Assembly: GCF_000350225.1 (NCBI RefSeq)
Contig: NW_005179158.1
Span: forward strand, 1-64,000
DNA: 64,000 nt
DNA from: Chondrus crispus
Taxonomy: Eukaryota > Rhodophyta > Florideophyceae > Gigartinales > Gigartinaceae
Reading direction: 5' to 3'
Position numbers and translations under genes: made by a program. A model generated the notes under the pieces. It saw nothing but the letters and a program-made list of their open reading frames with translations, was not told where the DNA came from and did not search any database. Positions 1-10,200 of this stretch are shown here, one piece after another (position 1 is the first letter of the stretch; each line of letters starts with the position of its first letter).

Positions 1-504
1 GCACGCAAACAACTGAGGGATGCGGGGCGCGTGTTCGAGGCGGCGGGGACGCGGCGCGGTTCTGCCGCGGGCTATCAATGCGTAGGCTGATAAAGCGTAG
101 AAACCGGGGGGGCAGAGGCCGGGCGCCAAGGGGTAAACAGGTTGGCAAGCTGCGCGTAGAAACGGGTGAGACGGCCAAGGATGTGGCCTGAAGGTGCGCG
201 CGGGGCAGCGTTAACTAATTAAAAAATTACGCTCTTCCAGAAGGACCACCTGCGCTGAAGGGAGAAGCGAGCCGTCACGCGCGGTGTCCAATCGCGGCTG
301 GCGGTGTGGCAAACTGGCGTTAATATGCCCACGGTTTGGTAACCCGCGCAGAGGGACGTCATCGTCACATCTTCGCGCTCACCAGCTGCCCCCGGCTGGG
401 GCGACACCGATCGTATAAAAGTCGCTGTCTCCGTCGGTGAACGAACCTCTCTCCATCCACCACCAGCTCTCTCCGCTCCGCCCACACGGGACCCCCAAAA
501 CACA
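1..504 (+). promoter_or_regulatory. upstream region and TATA box of the OYE gene
   Basis: No gene is seen in these 504 bases. A TATAAAA box lies at 414-420, 85 bases before the ATG at 505. It is followed by a pyrimidine-rich stretch (CTCTCTCCATCC and similar) that is probably the short 5' leader. The sequence ahead of the start is A-rich (CAAAACACAATGG). Small open frames on the minus strand here are shadows of the OYE coding region. This upstream part is not repeated with the later OYE copies. Confidence 0.55.
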
Positions 505-1677
505 ATGGCAAGCTCCACTTCGCACCCGACGCTCTTCTCGCCGCTGAAGCTGGGCGAGACTCTCACGCTGCCCAACCGCGTCGTGATGGCGCCGATGTCG
601 CGCGGCCGGGCCACGTCCGCGCTGAAGGCGAACGAGCTGATGGCGGAGTACTACGCGTCGCGCGCGTCGGCCGGCCTGCTCATCACGGAGGGGACCCACA
701 CGTCCGTCATGGGGCGCGGCTGGTTCCACACGCCGGAGCTCGTCACGTCCGACGACGCTAAGGCCTGGCGCATCGTCACGGACAAGGTGCACGAGGCCGG
801 CGGCCGCATCTTCTGCCAGATGTGGCACGCGGGCCGCGCCAGCCACTCGGCCTTCAGGGATGGCGAGGACGGGTACGAGGGAGAGAAGAAGCTGTCCGTC
901 GCGCCGTCCGCGATCAAGAGGGCGTCGGAAGCTGGCAAGCAGAGACACACGCCCAGGGGCGGGGAGGTCGATGTCGAGACGCCCAGGGCGATGACCGTCG
1001 AGGAGATCGAGGCGCTGCCGGAGGAGTTTCGGAACGCCGCGCAGGTCGCCAGGGATGGCGGCTTTGACGGCGTGGAGATCCATGGCGCGAACGGCTTTCT
1101 GCTGGATACTTTCATGCAGAGCTGCTCGAACCATCGCACGGATCAGTACGGAGGATCGCTGGAGAACCGCTTCCGCATTGTGGACGCGTGCATCCGCGCT
1201 GTTCTGACGGTGTTCGAGCCGGAGTGCGTGGGGATCCGCATCGCTCCGAACGGTGTGTACAATGGCATGGGGAGCGACGACTTCCGCGAGTCGTTCCTGT
1301 ACTACGCGAGGAGGTTCAGTGAGTACAAGCTGGGCTACATGCACGTCATGATCGGGCTGGGCTTCGGCTTCCACAACAAGGGCAAGCCGATGACGATTGC
1401 GGAGCTGAAGAAGGAGTTCCCGGGACCGATTATTGCGAATGTTGGATTCGACGCCGACTCGGCAGAGAAGGAGCTGTCCGAGGGCGGCGCAGACTTGGTC
1501 GCGTTTGGAAGGCCGTTCCTCTCAAATCCGGATTTGGTCGAGAAGATGCAGGAGGGGAGGGAATTACGCCCGATGCTTCCGATGGAATATTGGTACACGA
1601 GTAAGGAAAATGTATGGACCAGTGAGGGCTACACAGACCTTAGCGTTATGGATGAACCGGTAGAGGCAAAGGAATAG
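505..1677 (+). CDS. Old Yellow Enzyme family NAD(P)H:flavin oxidoreductase (12-oxophytodienoate-reductase-like), complete
   Basis: A 390-residue FMN-dependent ene-reductase with a TIM-barrel fold. The family reduces activated C=C bonds, for example in oxo-phytodienoic acid and other enals or enones, using NADPH. Visible signatures are LPNRVVMAPMSRGRA near the N-terminus, QMWHAGRASH, the substrate-binding His/Asn pair in HGAN (H193, N196), DQYGGSLENR with Y215, and the phosphate-binding end GRPFLSNPDL. The length matches plant OPRs and yeast OYE (about 370-400). No intron interrupts it and no targeting peptide is evident, so a cytosolic enzyme is likely. It is the only complete copy of three in the window: residues from about 181 recur at 18394-18978 and from about 239 at 53618-54073. 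The exact substrate cannot be told from sequence; OPR-like activity is inferred. Confidence 0.93.
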   Translation: MASSTSHPTLFSPLKLGETLTLPNRVVMAPMSRGRATSALKANELMAEYYASRASAGLLITEGTHTSVMGRGWFHTPELVTSDDAKAWRIVTDKVHEAGGRIFCQMWHAGRASHSAFRDGEDGYEGEKKLSVAPSAIKRASEAGKQRHTPRGGEVDVETPRAMTVEEIEALPEEFRNAAQVARDGGFDGVEIHGANGFLLDTFMQSCSNHRTDQYGGSLENRFRIVDACIRAVLTVFEPECVGIRIAPNGVYNGMGSDDFRESFLYYARRFSEYKLGYMHVMIGLGFGFHNKGKPMTIAELKKEFPGPIIANVGFDADSAEKELSEGGADLVAFGRPFLSNPDLVEKMQEGRELRPMLPMEYWYTSKENVWTSEGYTDLSVMDEPVEAKE

Positions 1678-2074
1678 ATGTGGTAGTTTCCTTCTAGAAG
1701 TCCGTGTCGATTTTAATTTTGATTGCAGAATCCTAAATGCCGATGTTTTCATACACATCAAGCCTTTTTGTGTGTGTATCTTTTCGTGACGGCATGCTTT
1801 TAACTTGTCCCGGTACAGTATCTGGTGGCTGTAACCGCAGCTGTATGGCGCATGCATATGCGTCTCCCCACAACAGCGGTGCCTCGCAGGTGCATTGTCG
1901 GTTGATCGTTGAACTGCTTCTTTGACGAATTTTAGCTTCAGCGAATAGGATTGCCGCTACTTTGATGACGCACCTGATTCCCCAAACCTAATGATGCATT
2001 ATCTACAGGCTATCCCGCCTACTATTTTAAGTATTAGCTTAGCAACATTAAAATAATGTCCATCTGTGTAGCAT

Positions 2075-2824
2075 ATGGACCGAAAACGACCAACACGTGA
2101 TCCACAACTTCAAAGGAAGCGGCTCAATCGACAAATTTTTTTTTCTGGGAATTCTGTCTTGGAATTGAGTTCCACGATCATGAACAGGAATGGATGTGTA
2201 CAGCAAGGGACGGCAACTGCCCGTATTCCGCACTATCGTAAACCACACGGAGATTCCATGTACCGTGGAGGGAAACTACATACACGCATGATCATGTCAA
2301 AGAAAAACCGTGTTTCTGATGTAGGAATATCATTAACCGTCCCTTATGGCGGCATCGAAAGAACAACTCCTTCAGTCATGTCAGCTGAAGAAATCGTATC
2401 CAGCAGGGCGAGGAGGAGAATTTTTTTCAGCCACAGAGGATCATGCAGACATCTGCCCGCTCATCGCAATTTCATTCGACAGAGAAGAAGCAGAATGTGG
2501 CTCATGGGGCATATCGATTTAAAGGAATGTGGTCAAATTCATCTAAACCATCATCTTCAAATTTTATACTGCAAACCCCGTGGTGTATACACAATACTGT
2601 CTTGTACGCACACCATGCAGTTTGTCTCTGCAAAACTTGCTAGGACTGGTGGCTCGTATTTGCCCAAGTTTCATTCTACTCTTCTCTGTGTACGAACAAC
2701 CTCCTGTTGCCGCATCCACAGCGTTGGACCTGCTACAGCATTCGTCTCCCCTCCTCCCTATCCCGGTCTTTTAATGTTGATTTCTGCTTCCTGTATTTCT
2801 TTTCTGCCATTCCTCTCTAGCTAG
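2075..2824 (+). CDS. hypothetical 249-codon open frame, doubtful
   Basis: A 249-codon frame in the 1.5-kb gap between the OYE stop and the convergent end of the FAD gene. It is not recognised. It is rich in Ser, Arg and His and has no visible domain, signal peptide or family motif. The same frame is intact at 54912-55661 with a few replacements, but those copies are too young for this to show selection. In the second partial copy (22500-22800) a longer T-run and a small deletion disturb it, and the copy ends early. It may be a chance frame in the 3' region. The rest of 1678-3168 shows nothing else recognisable. Confidence 0.2.
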   Translation: MDRKRPTRDPQLQRKRLNRQIFFSGNSVLELSSTIMNRNGCVQQGTATARIPHYRKPHGDSMYRGGKLHTRMIMSKKNRVSDVGISLTVPYGGIERTTPSVMSAEEIVSSRARRRIFFSHRGSCRHLPAHRNFIRQRRSRMWLMGHIDLKECGQIHLNHHLQILYCKPRGVYTILSCTHTMQFVSAKLARTGGSYLPKFHSTLLCVRTTSCCRIHSVGPATAFVSPPPYPGLLMLISASCISFLPFLSS

Positions 2825-3168
2825 CCTTGCAAGTACCTACTACTATTACCATCCATCATGTCATACTGAAAAAGTACGTCCCCGAAAACAGAGGGGGAAC
2901 TTTTCATGATGGGAAGCAGGCAATTCAGAGAATGTTTGAAGAAAAGCTGGGAATGCGTTCTCACACTTCTTGTTAGACGTCATACTCACCCTCGAGTCTG
3001 CGCGAAATGTTTAGAGTTGGAAGAATGGTTTTAGTTTTCAATTTGAAGTTGTATTTCATTTAGTTGTACTGTACTACCTAAGTTTTTCTCGTTGGTTAAG
3101 ATAGCCGTGGCCAGAAAAGGAATTCTCATAACATCATTATCTATCTGCAGTAAGCCTTCTGCATATGC

Positions 3169-5700
3169 TCAAAGAGCGAGTTGAAGGTGCTTCTTGGCAA
3201 GATTGAAGGCTTCATTGTATAAGTACCGGTCCTCGTCTTCGGTAGTATCGACGAACCGCTCCAGATAGGCATCACGCGCAGGAGGTTGATATACTGGGAT
3301 TTCCTTCAAATTCGCCTCGTATAGAGCAGCCCCCTCGTTAAGCTTGGACTCCTTACTCTCCTTCATTTTGCGGATTTGATCCATACGACTGGTTTGATTC
3401 AATCCAGCGTCATACAAAGTCTGAAAGAGATCGACGTCATCCCCAGCGACCATCTCGATGGCCTTAGTGTAGGCCCAAATCTCGTAAACCTCCTTGAAGT
3501 GCGTCTCGAATTTGCGCACTTCATCGTTGAACTCATCCTCCCTCGATTTGCCGCTGTCGTAGATGTTGTCCAAAACGCGTTCTGCGTTTTCGATACCCGC
3601 AGCCCTGAGATGAGATAGAGCCATCCGACGCATTGTGAAAGAGGATCCAACACTGACACCAGACGCTCTGCTGTTGATATCGACCGCGAAGCAGCCAGCG
3701 CGAGAGGTCTCGCCAGTTTCTGTCTTGACATCGAATCCTTTTCCACCAAGGCCGTTGTCCTCGATCGGAAGGAATTCACCGTTCTGGTCCTGAAATCTTC
3801 TGAACCTGCCAACCCTTCCGAAGTTGGGGTGGTCAGCATGATACGGTTTCACAAGCCCGGCAAGAGATTGCACTGCACCATCTTCTTGACGCTCAAACAT
3901 TGGAGATACAAGGAGAGCGTCATATTCATCTTCTTTCATCGACAAATGCTCACCATTTTGCGTAGGATAAACGTCAGTATACGAACCCTGTTCGTACTTA
4001 GCAATTCCCGCTTCGAGAAGCAGGTGGAACATGCTGTGAATCTCAACCGGTGAAGAAGTCACATGCATCATGATCCATTCCCAGTTCTTGAACAAATTCA
4101 TGTTGGAGGACTTGGTAGAAAACTCGGGGTCAGTGAAACAGGACACTTGGGCACGGTGATACAACCATCCTTGGCGACCCTTCCAGGTATGGGGTGCATA
4201 TGCCTCCATTTCCTCAGTGGCTTTTTCGAGATTCTCTTCAATACCGAAGCCGAAAATGAGGCACGAGGCAGCTTGACGCCAGGCCCCATAGGTGGTTTTG
4301 GTAGCTTCTCGGAGGAAGTGCTCCTTCGCCTCCATGTTTCCACGTTTTTCTTCCTCTCCAACTTTTTGCATGGATTCGAGGAACCGCTGGGATTCCTGAA
4401 ACTGGAACTTGAGCGTTTCTTCAGTGGAAGAAAACATGGCCTTTGCCTCAGCAGGGGTGAAGTTAGTAGCACGGGCCACGGTGGCCACCATGATGTCGTT
4501 CCAAATACTGAAGACCTGTTCCCCGTTTCCATGCAGGAACAAGGAGTGGAGGTGCTTGCTGGCGGCCATCACAGGTGTGCCCTGTAGCCACTCTGCAGTC
4601 ATTGTGTGTCTCGGATAACAGGAATTTCCAGGAGTACGGCTCATCAGGGTAATGGCTCCCTTATACTTTTCAGTAGCCTGCTGGGTGACCTTGTAGCCCA
4701 GAAGCTCCGAGTCGTCAATCTCAAACAAATTCATGACGCCATCCAGGACAGAGATCTGGTCCAGACCAGACAAGCTCATACCACCACTGAGCATTTTCGA
4801 GCCAGGGATCAGACGACCGCTTTGGTCCAGGAGACCGCGTTGGGAGCAGTAGTTCTTGAAATGATCGACGTTCATGGCCTGGCAGAAAGTGAGGTTGCGT
4901 ATCGCCTTGTCTGAAACGGGGTTAGTGACCGTTGTGCCAGTGTTAAGCCGCATTTGATCGGCGGCAATCAATTCTGCTGAGTTGCTCTTGTTGCCCCTGA
5001 TGATAGCGATGGGCTTTCCATGCTCTTCGATGGCAATTTTTTCGACGGTCTTGGACGGAAGAACACGGAGTTTGTAGAAGGGGAGGAGGTTTTCGGCAAG
5101 CTTTGTGATCACATCAAAAGTGTTATATTCTTCTTCACCGACGGTACCTCTCATAAGGTAAGCACTCTCATGCTCTAGTTGACCATTGGCTGTGGTCGAC
5201 ATTGGCCCGAGCGAGCGCTTAAACATGGCAGCGCCAGGGAGATTCTTCGAGAGAACCTCTTTGTAGTAGGCGTCAGCTCTCTGACCGATGAAAACGTCAT
5301 AACGATGCCTGTAGCTCAGGAGAAGTTTCAAGAATTCGAGGTTCTCAGATTCGGCGGGAATCTCGAGCGGGAAGGTGATATCATCTTCAATTCCGCTGTT
5401 CATCATTCCGGTCTGCTGGTTTGAGTATGCACCACCAACACCAAAGAAAGAGCGCTTTTCGACGACAGATGTGTTGATATTGTATAAAGCTCCCATGTTA
5501 GTGAGGTCTTCAAAATGCTTTCTGTAGAGAATCATGAAAATGACCTCCGAGTTAATCTGAATAACACTACGCGGCCCACCACCAACAAGAAGGAGATGAT
5601 CGCTTTGAGCAGAAGCCACATCGAGGTACTTGAGATCGACCGATTCTGGAGAGCTCGGGACCTTGGCGGGCGAGGTAGACATTTCAGTTAATTGAACCAT
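3169..5700 (-). CDS. FAD/NAD(P)-binding domain protein, 843 aa, copy 1
   Basis: A large flavoprotein-like protein. A Rossmann dinucleotide-binding start is visible at residues 36-45 (LLLVGGGPRS), followed at about residues 85-102 by FFGVGGAYSNQQTGMMNSG. That pairing is typical of the FAD-NAD(P)-binding family PF13454. Near the C-terminus, AGCFAVDI...GSSFTMRRMALS resembles the second FAD-contacting segment of such proteins. At 843 residues it is longer than most family members, and the middle and C-terminal parts are not recognised. No signal peptide or membrane segment is evident. It reads convergently with OYE and divergently from the haloperoxidase at 7517. The start at 5700 is followed by a second Met seven codons in. 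Oxidoreductase or monooxygenase activity is plausible but the substrate is unknown. An almost identical copy lies at 56006-58537. Confidence 0.75.
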   Translation of the reverse strand: MVQLTEMSTSPAKVPSSPESVDLKYLDVASAQSDHLLLVGGGPRSVIQINSEVIFMILYRKHFEDLTNMGALYNINTSVVEKRSFFGVGGAYSNQQTGMMNSGIEDDITFPLEIPAESENLEFLKLLLSYRHRYDVFIGQRADAYYKEVLSKNLPGAAMFKRSLGPMSTTANGQLEHESAYLMRGTVGEEEYNTFDVITKLAENLLPFYKLRVLPSKTVEKIAIEEHGKPIAIIRGNKSNSAELIAADQMRLNTGTTVTNPVSDKAIRNLTFCQAMNVDHFKNYCSQRGLLDQSGRLIPGSKMLSGGMSLSGLDQISVLDGVMNLFEIDDSELLGYKVTQQATEKYKGAITLMSRTPGNSCYPRHTMTAEWLQGTPVMAASKHLHSLFLHGNGEQVFSIWNDIMVATVARATNFTPAEAKAMFSSTEETLKFQFQESQRFLESMQKVGEEEKRGNMEAKEHFLREATKTTYGAWRQAASCLIFGFGIEENLEKATEEMEAYAPHTWKGRQGWLYHRAQVSCFTDPEFSTKSSNMNLFKNWEWIMMHVTSSPVEIHSMFHLLLEAGIAKYEQGSYTDVYPTQNGEHLSMKEDEYDALLVSPMFERQEDGAVQSLAGLVKPYHADHPNFGRVGRFRRFQDQNGEFLPIEDNGLGGKGFDVKTETGETSRAGCFAVDINSRASGVSVGSSFTMRRMALSHLRAAGIENAERVLDNIYDSGKSREDEFNDEVRKFETHFKEVYEIWAYTKAIEMVAGDDVDLFQTLYDAGLNQTSRMDQIRKMKESKESKLNEGAALYEANLKEIPVYQPPARDAYLERFVDTTEDEDRYLYNEAFNLAKKHLQLAL

Positions 5701-7516
5701 TGTGAGAAAGGAGTGAGTTTTGTTAGGCAGCTGAGTAAGACTCGTGAGTTTTGTGTGAGAGGTGGAGGTGAGTGGGTGATGGAGTTGAAACGTTGACAGT
5801 GGGAGGGTATTTTATATGCGTTCGCAGAGACTGTAGATGGCACTGCATACAGTCTGATGAAGAAACTGCGGCGACTGCGGTGAGACAGAGAGGAAAGAGG
5901 ACTATGTCAACACCTTCCCGGCAATAGAACTAGAGAAATCCGAAGGGTGTGTATTATGGTGGGTGTAGAATATTGGACAGCGTATGCTTTCGACAAAGTA
6001 TAGAACAACCGGAAAAATTTGACGAATGCTTACGCAAAGCCTAATCGGACCGGCAGATGCCCCGGGAATGGTATTGTCATGATAGACCCCTTGACTGGCA
6101 AAGAAAAAGGAAGCTACAAAGGCTGTTGTAAGTGGCGAGCATAAAAAACTGATCGCAAATCTAATTGCAGTTTTGAAGATGGAGGCAATTCTCGCGGAGA
6201 AAGTGGCCCAACGGTACGCCGTTGGGACAAGAGGGGCGGCTGTGCATCGAGAATCTGAGGTGCTGGTTTTTGAAATATTCCGTTTAGGCGGAATTTGCAA
6301 ACCTGAAGGAGCCAAAAATTCATGAAGGTGCTACCATTCCCGACCGCCATAGTCTTCCTCTCATTGCTGTACGAGAGACAAAGGCTGCAGATGCCCTGTT
6401 TGTAATAGAAATGTCTTCAATACTTGGTTCCGGCTTGACCATGGTGCGTTCAAGAAGAAAAACAAGGCCACACAGTAGCTAGACTTTCCGAACTGGCAGG
6501 AAAGTGGGAAGGAAATTTTGCTTTGGCATCTTGACACCGAAAACAATGCCATGTCAACAAGAACCATTCCTCTCTTTTAGATTACTTTCTTCTACAGGAA
6601 GAAACTAGATTAGACTTTCGTTGCTTCTCGGAAACGTGTCGAGATTGTTGCGAGGGCAGCGCAGCAAACTCCTTGAGTGAGAAGGCTCAGCAGCTGCGGC
6701 ACTGTCTTCGAGGTCACGATTGCAGTCCTTTGGGAAGTTGTGACACGCGGGCAAAGGGGCTCTGGAGCTCATCGGGTGTGTTGAGATGACATCATCTCTT
6801 TGATACATCTGTCCGGTCACAGTGCCAGTATGTTTTGCTCGTTTGATAGTATCGAGACAAAATGTGACGACATGTAGTGTCATAACGTCTCAATGATGTG
6901 ACATTGAGACGTTGTGACACTACATGTCGTCACATTTTGTCTCGATACTATCAAAACGAGCAAAACATACTGGCGAGTCAATGGGAGGCAATGATATGAT
7001 TTCTCTCTCATACGACGCTACCGTGCCTTTAAAAATTTCAGCGCAGGTTAATATTCTCTTATTGCGTTGTCACGTGCATCATCACGATTAGAGCATCCGG
7101 CTCCGCCATTTTTTTCATTGTTGCAGGTATTCTAAGGGTGTTAAACCGGTCCTCTTCTCTTTTGCACTACTAACGCTGTAACACCATGCCTGCTACGAAG
7201 GGAGGATCATCGCATCGATATGAGTGGCTGTTCTACACCCCGTGGTACATTGCCAGATGCATCTCTTCTCATCACCTTGATGTTGATCCGTTGTAACAGC
7301 TTCTCATCTTGACCTCACTTTGCCTTTGCTTCTGTCGCCGTAGAATAGGAAAAACCCCTTAAAATATTCGACACCCACTGCACCCACTGCATATAAAAAG
7401 GGACCGACTTGATCCACAGAGCAAGTCCGAACCCACCTCACCAACTGCCTCACTTACTCACCAACTCACTCAGCTTCACACCCAACCAACAACTATAAAA
7501 GTCCCCCCAACTCAAG
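5701..7516. promoter_or_regulatory. divergent intergenic region between the FAD gene and haloperoxidase gene 1
   Basis: A two-way control region of about 1.8 kb. On the minus strand TATAAAATA lies at 5808-5816, about 110 bases before the FAD start. On the plus strand TATAAAA at 7392-7398 is 119 bases before the haloperoxidase ATG, followed by a leader of repeated CTCACC-type motifs. A second TATAAAA at 7494-7500 is too close to the ATG to act as a TATA box. The middle holds a long foldback (6824-6974, listed separately). Short open frames here are not kept in the duplicate copy, so no further gene is called. Confidence 0.5.
6824..6974. repeat. near-perfect 150-bp palindrome (foldback)
   Basis: The left arm 6824-6895 and right arm 6902-6974 are reverse complements with about two differences, separated by only 6 bases. 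The outer ends read GCCAGTATGTTTTGCTCG. The structure would extrude a 72-bp hairpin. It may be a foldback or MITE-type element, or an inverted duplication formed in replication. The duplicated locus has the same right arm at about 59619-59691, but its left arm lacks the inner part. Confidence 0.8.
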
Positions 7517-9094
7517 ATGCGTACCACAGCCATTTTCATGCTCCTTCTTGGGGTTGCCCTTGCCCAAAATGTGACGGAGAATACGAGGGATCGGGAGAGC
7601 TCCGTCTTTGGATACGTCGCTTTCCCCCGAGTTTTCGATGGCGTGCTCGTCGACAATCTCGAAACCCCAGTCCAGTTCCGCGGGATCCTGTACCTGAGCT
7701 TCGCGGCCTGGAATGCCTGGTGCAACTACCACCCGACAGCCGTTGACATGTTCGGTCGCGACAAGTTCAAGCGCCCCGCCGAAGAGCACACGCGTGACAA
7801 CAAGAACGTCGCTGTGTTGTACTCGCTCTACCGCGTGTACCAGGCGTCTCCACACAGCTTTGGTGGCGCGCAGGGACTACCGCTGTATCGACAGATGATG
7901 AGGGAGATGGGGTACGACCCCAACGACCAGAGCATGGACCTAACGACCGCCGTCGGCATTGGAAACAGGGCCGGGCGCGACACCGCCCGCCTCATGCGCA
8001 TGGACGGCTGGAACGGCGAGGGTGATATCAGCGGCACGCCGAAGGGATACAGGCAGCCGTTCCTCGACTACACCAATTACATCCCCAAGAATACGCCGTG
8101 GAGGCTGCGCTACCCCTTCCGCTGGCAGCCACTCCTCGAGAACAACGGGCGCGGGTTCTTCTTCCGGCAGGAATCTGTGACGCCATACGCCGGGTCCGCC
8201 ATCGCGTTCAGCCTTACGCCCGAGGAGGTGAAGAGGCGCAAGGTGCCGTCCCCGTACAAAAAGGGATCTGTTCAAGCCAAGAACGCTCTACCCGAGGACA
8301 TCAAGACGCTGAAGAGGAACGCCAAGGAGGTGCTGGAGGTATCTCGTAAGCTGACCGAGATGCAGATGATCTACGCGGAGCTGTTCGATAACAAGGCGAA
8401 GGCGTTCCGGACGAAGGAGAACCCGTTCGGACTCGGCGGGATCGCGACGGCGATCCGGTTCAGCGTGCTGGCGCCGGCGCTGGACTGGAACCTGGACGAG
8501 GAGATGATCTACGGACTGGGGGCGAACATCGCGACGTTCGACTCGATGGTGACAGCGTGGAAGGAGAAGCGGCGCGTGGACGGGGTGCGGCCGACGGGGC
8601 AGACGATGGAGTACCTGTTCGGGGAGAAGCAGTTCTCCGTGTGGGGCGGGCCGGGGCGGCGGCCGGTGAAGATCAGGGCTGGTGACTGGAGCCCGTTCAT
8701 CCGAACGATGCCGCACGCGGAGTTCCCGTCGGGCAGCTCGTGCGCGTGCACGGCGGTGGTGGAGCACGCGCTGATCAACACGAAGAACAGGGACGACTTT
8801 CCGTTCCGGTTCACGGTGCCGAAGGGGTCGAGCAAGTTCTACCCGGGGCAGCTGCCGAGCAGGGACACGGACGTGGAGATCAAGACGCTGAGCGAGTGGG
8901 CGCAGCTGTGCGGGGAGTCGAGGCTGTACGCGGGGGTGCACTTCAAGCCCTCGATTCAGGCGGGTAGCGACCTGTGCAAGGGCATCGCGCAGTCCGCGCA
9001 GGAGCTCACCGATAAGCTCGTCGCAGGGTCACTCGACGCCAAGTGGATGAAGTGGCTGCCGGAGGGGGCCGACAGGTTTTGGGAGACGGAGTAA
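7517..9094 (+). CDS. secreted vanadium-haloperoxidase-like protein (PAP2/DUF6851 type), gene 1
   Basis: 525 residues. It starts with a hydrophobic signal peptide (MRTTAIFMLLLGVALAQ), so export to the apoplast or wall is likely. The N-terminal helical domain (AAWNAWCNYHPTA...EEHTRDNKN...A) matches the DUF6851-type region of vanadium haloperoxidases. The C-terminal half has the vanadate pocket: K351 and R358 seven residues apart (EKRRVDGVRP), S405-G406 in EFPSGSS, and R469 with H475 (RLYAGVH). The usual acid-base His after Ser-Gly is Ser here (S407). Family enzymes oxidise halides with peroxide; whether this variant halogenates, is a different peroxidase, or is a phosphatase is open. It has no intron. 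The duplicate at 60242 encodes the same protein minus six residues; the gene at 14826 is a diverged paralogue. Confidence 0.85.
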   Translation: MRTTAIFMLLLGVALAQNVTENTRDRESSVFGYVAFPRVFDGVLVDNLETPVQFRGILYLSFAAWNAWCNYHPTAVDMFGRDKFKRPAEEHTRDNKNVAVLYSLYRVYQASPHSFGGAQGLPLYRQMMREMGYDPNDQSMDLTTAVGIGNRAGRDTARLMRMDGWNGEGDISGTPKGYRQPFLDYTNYIPKNTPWRLRYPFRWQPLLENNGRGFFFRQESVTPYAGSAIAFSLTPEEVKRRKVPSPYKKGSVQAKNALPEDIKTLKRNAKEVLEVSRKLTEMQMIYAELFDNKAKAFRTKENPFGLGGIATAIRFSVLAPALDWNLDEEMIYGLGANIATFDSMVTAWKEKRRVDGVRPTGQTMEYLFGEKQFSVWGGPGRRPVKIRAGDWSPFIRTMPHAEFPSGSSCACTAVVEHALINTKNRDDFPFRFTVPKGSSKFYPGQLPSRDTDVEIKTLSEWAQLCGESRLYAGVHFKPSIQAGSDLCKGIAQSAQELTDKLVAGSLDAKWMKWLPEGADRFWETE

Positions 9095-10200
9095 GGCAGA
9101 TGGGAATAAGGGAGATTGGGTAAGCTGGTGGAAGCTGTGGTGCGGTATTTTTTAAAATAACAAATTACGGGAAAGTACTTTAAACGACATGCCTTTTTTT
9201 ATAAATAGAGTTTATGCAACTATCAAATGCTCTTTTTTTGCAACTGACCTTTTTTCAGTGAATGGTACACTGGGCGCACCGTGGAGCGCAACAGTATACA
9301 GTTTAGAACTAACCAAACTAAAATCTCCCATGGTAGCTTGATGCAGTAGCGATAAATGCGGTCCACTACCTCTCGAGAGGTGGCTAGATGAGTGTCTATC
9401 GGACCGTTAGTGCACATATGAGAACAAAAGTTGTTTTATTTTTTCTTGACAACGCAACAAGCGATTTCAGTTCATGTTTTGTAACCAGAAGGCCATCACT
9501 GCAGGTAAAGCACATGGTTTTCGATTCTTACCGAAAACTGTCTCATTGGTACCCACATAGAGGCGTTCAAAGAAAAAGTCGGCTTACAACTAGCATTTTT
9601 CTTAAAGCAAATTTTATACAAGTAGCATAGAAACTTCAGAAAAAATTTAAAATACTCAATCTACCAAAGAAAAATGGAAACCGTGGACATCAAAGTTGAA
9701 AAGAAATAAAATTCACAGATTTTTATGTTGTGATAATGCTTGGTCGGATAGACACTAGTGTCCTGACGACAAGAGGCTACCCTTCGAAGGATACCTTTCA
9801 ACCAATTTTTTCTGCACCTGTGCTTGCTCAACAACAAGGAAACAAGTACCCTCCCCACATTTGACTTGTGCGTTGCTGAAAGATGGATTTTGGTGAGATC
9901 AGCACATCTTCTCCGGCTATTTTTAGATGCCCCAAAAAGAACCCTTTTGGACCGACCTCAAAACGCTATTTGTTACTGTCATCGAAACTAAAACGCCTGT
10001 TTAAAATGTCAACCAGGTATTGAAACTTGATTATAATCTTAGCCTTTCTGTGCACTGACGTTGTCAACAACTGCTATCCCAATGCTTCGCAAGATCCTAT
10101 TGCCAAGGGCATGTACGTTTAAGAAATGGCGTCCAACTGACTTTATTATAAATTAGCGCACTGGTTGCCTTGCTCTAAGAGCACTGGTTGCCTTGCTCTA
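9095..10200. other. haloperoxidase 3' flank and AT-rich spacer without a gene
   Basis: The first 700 bases (to 9793) are shared with the second locus up to 62500, where the duplication ends. T-rich runs and ATAAATAG at about 9200 may belong to the 3' UTR and polyadenylation region. From 9794 on the sequence is unique and AT-rich. At 10152-10200 there are two tandem, incomplete copies of the end of the TIR element that follows. No gene is supported. Confidence 0.5.

Noticed and set aside
5902-6315. 137-codon minus-strand frame between the FAD and haloperoxidase genes
   Set aside because: The nearly identical duplicate breaks it by indels, and no domain is seen.
7494-7500. TATAAAA as the TATA box of haloperoxidase gene 1
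   Set aside because: Only 17 bases from the ATG, leaving no room for a leader; the box at 7392-7398 fits better.
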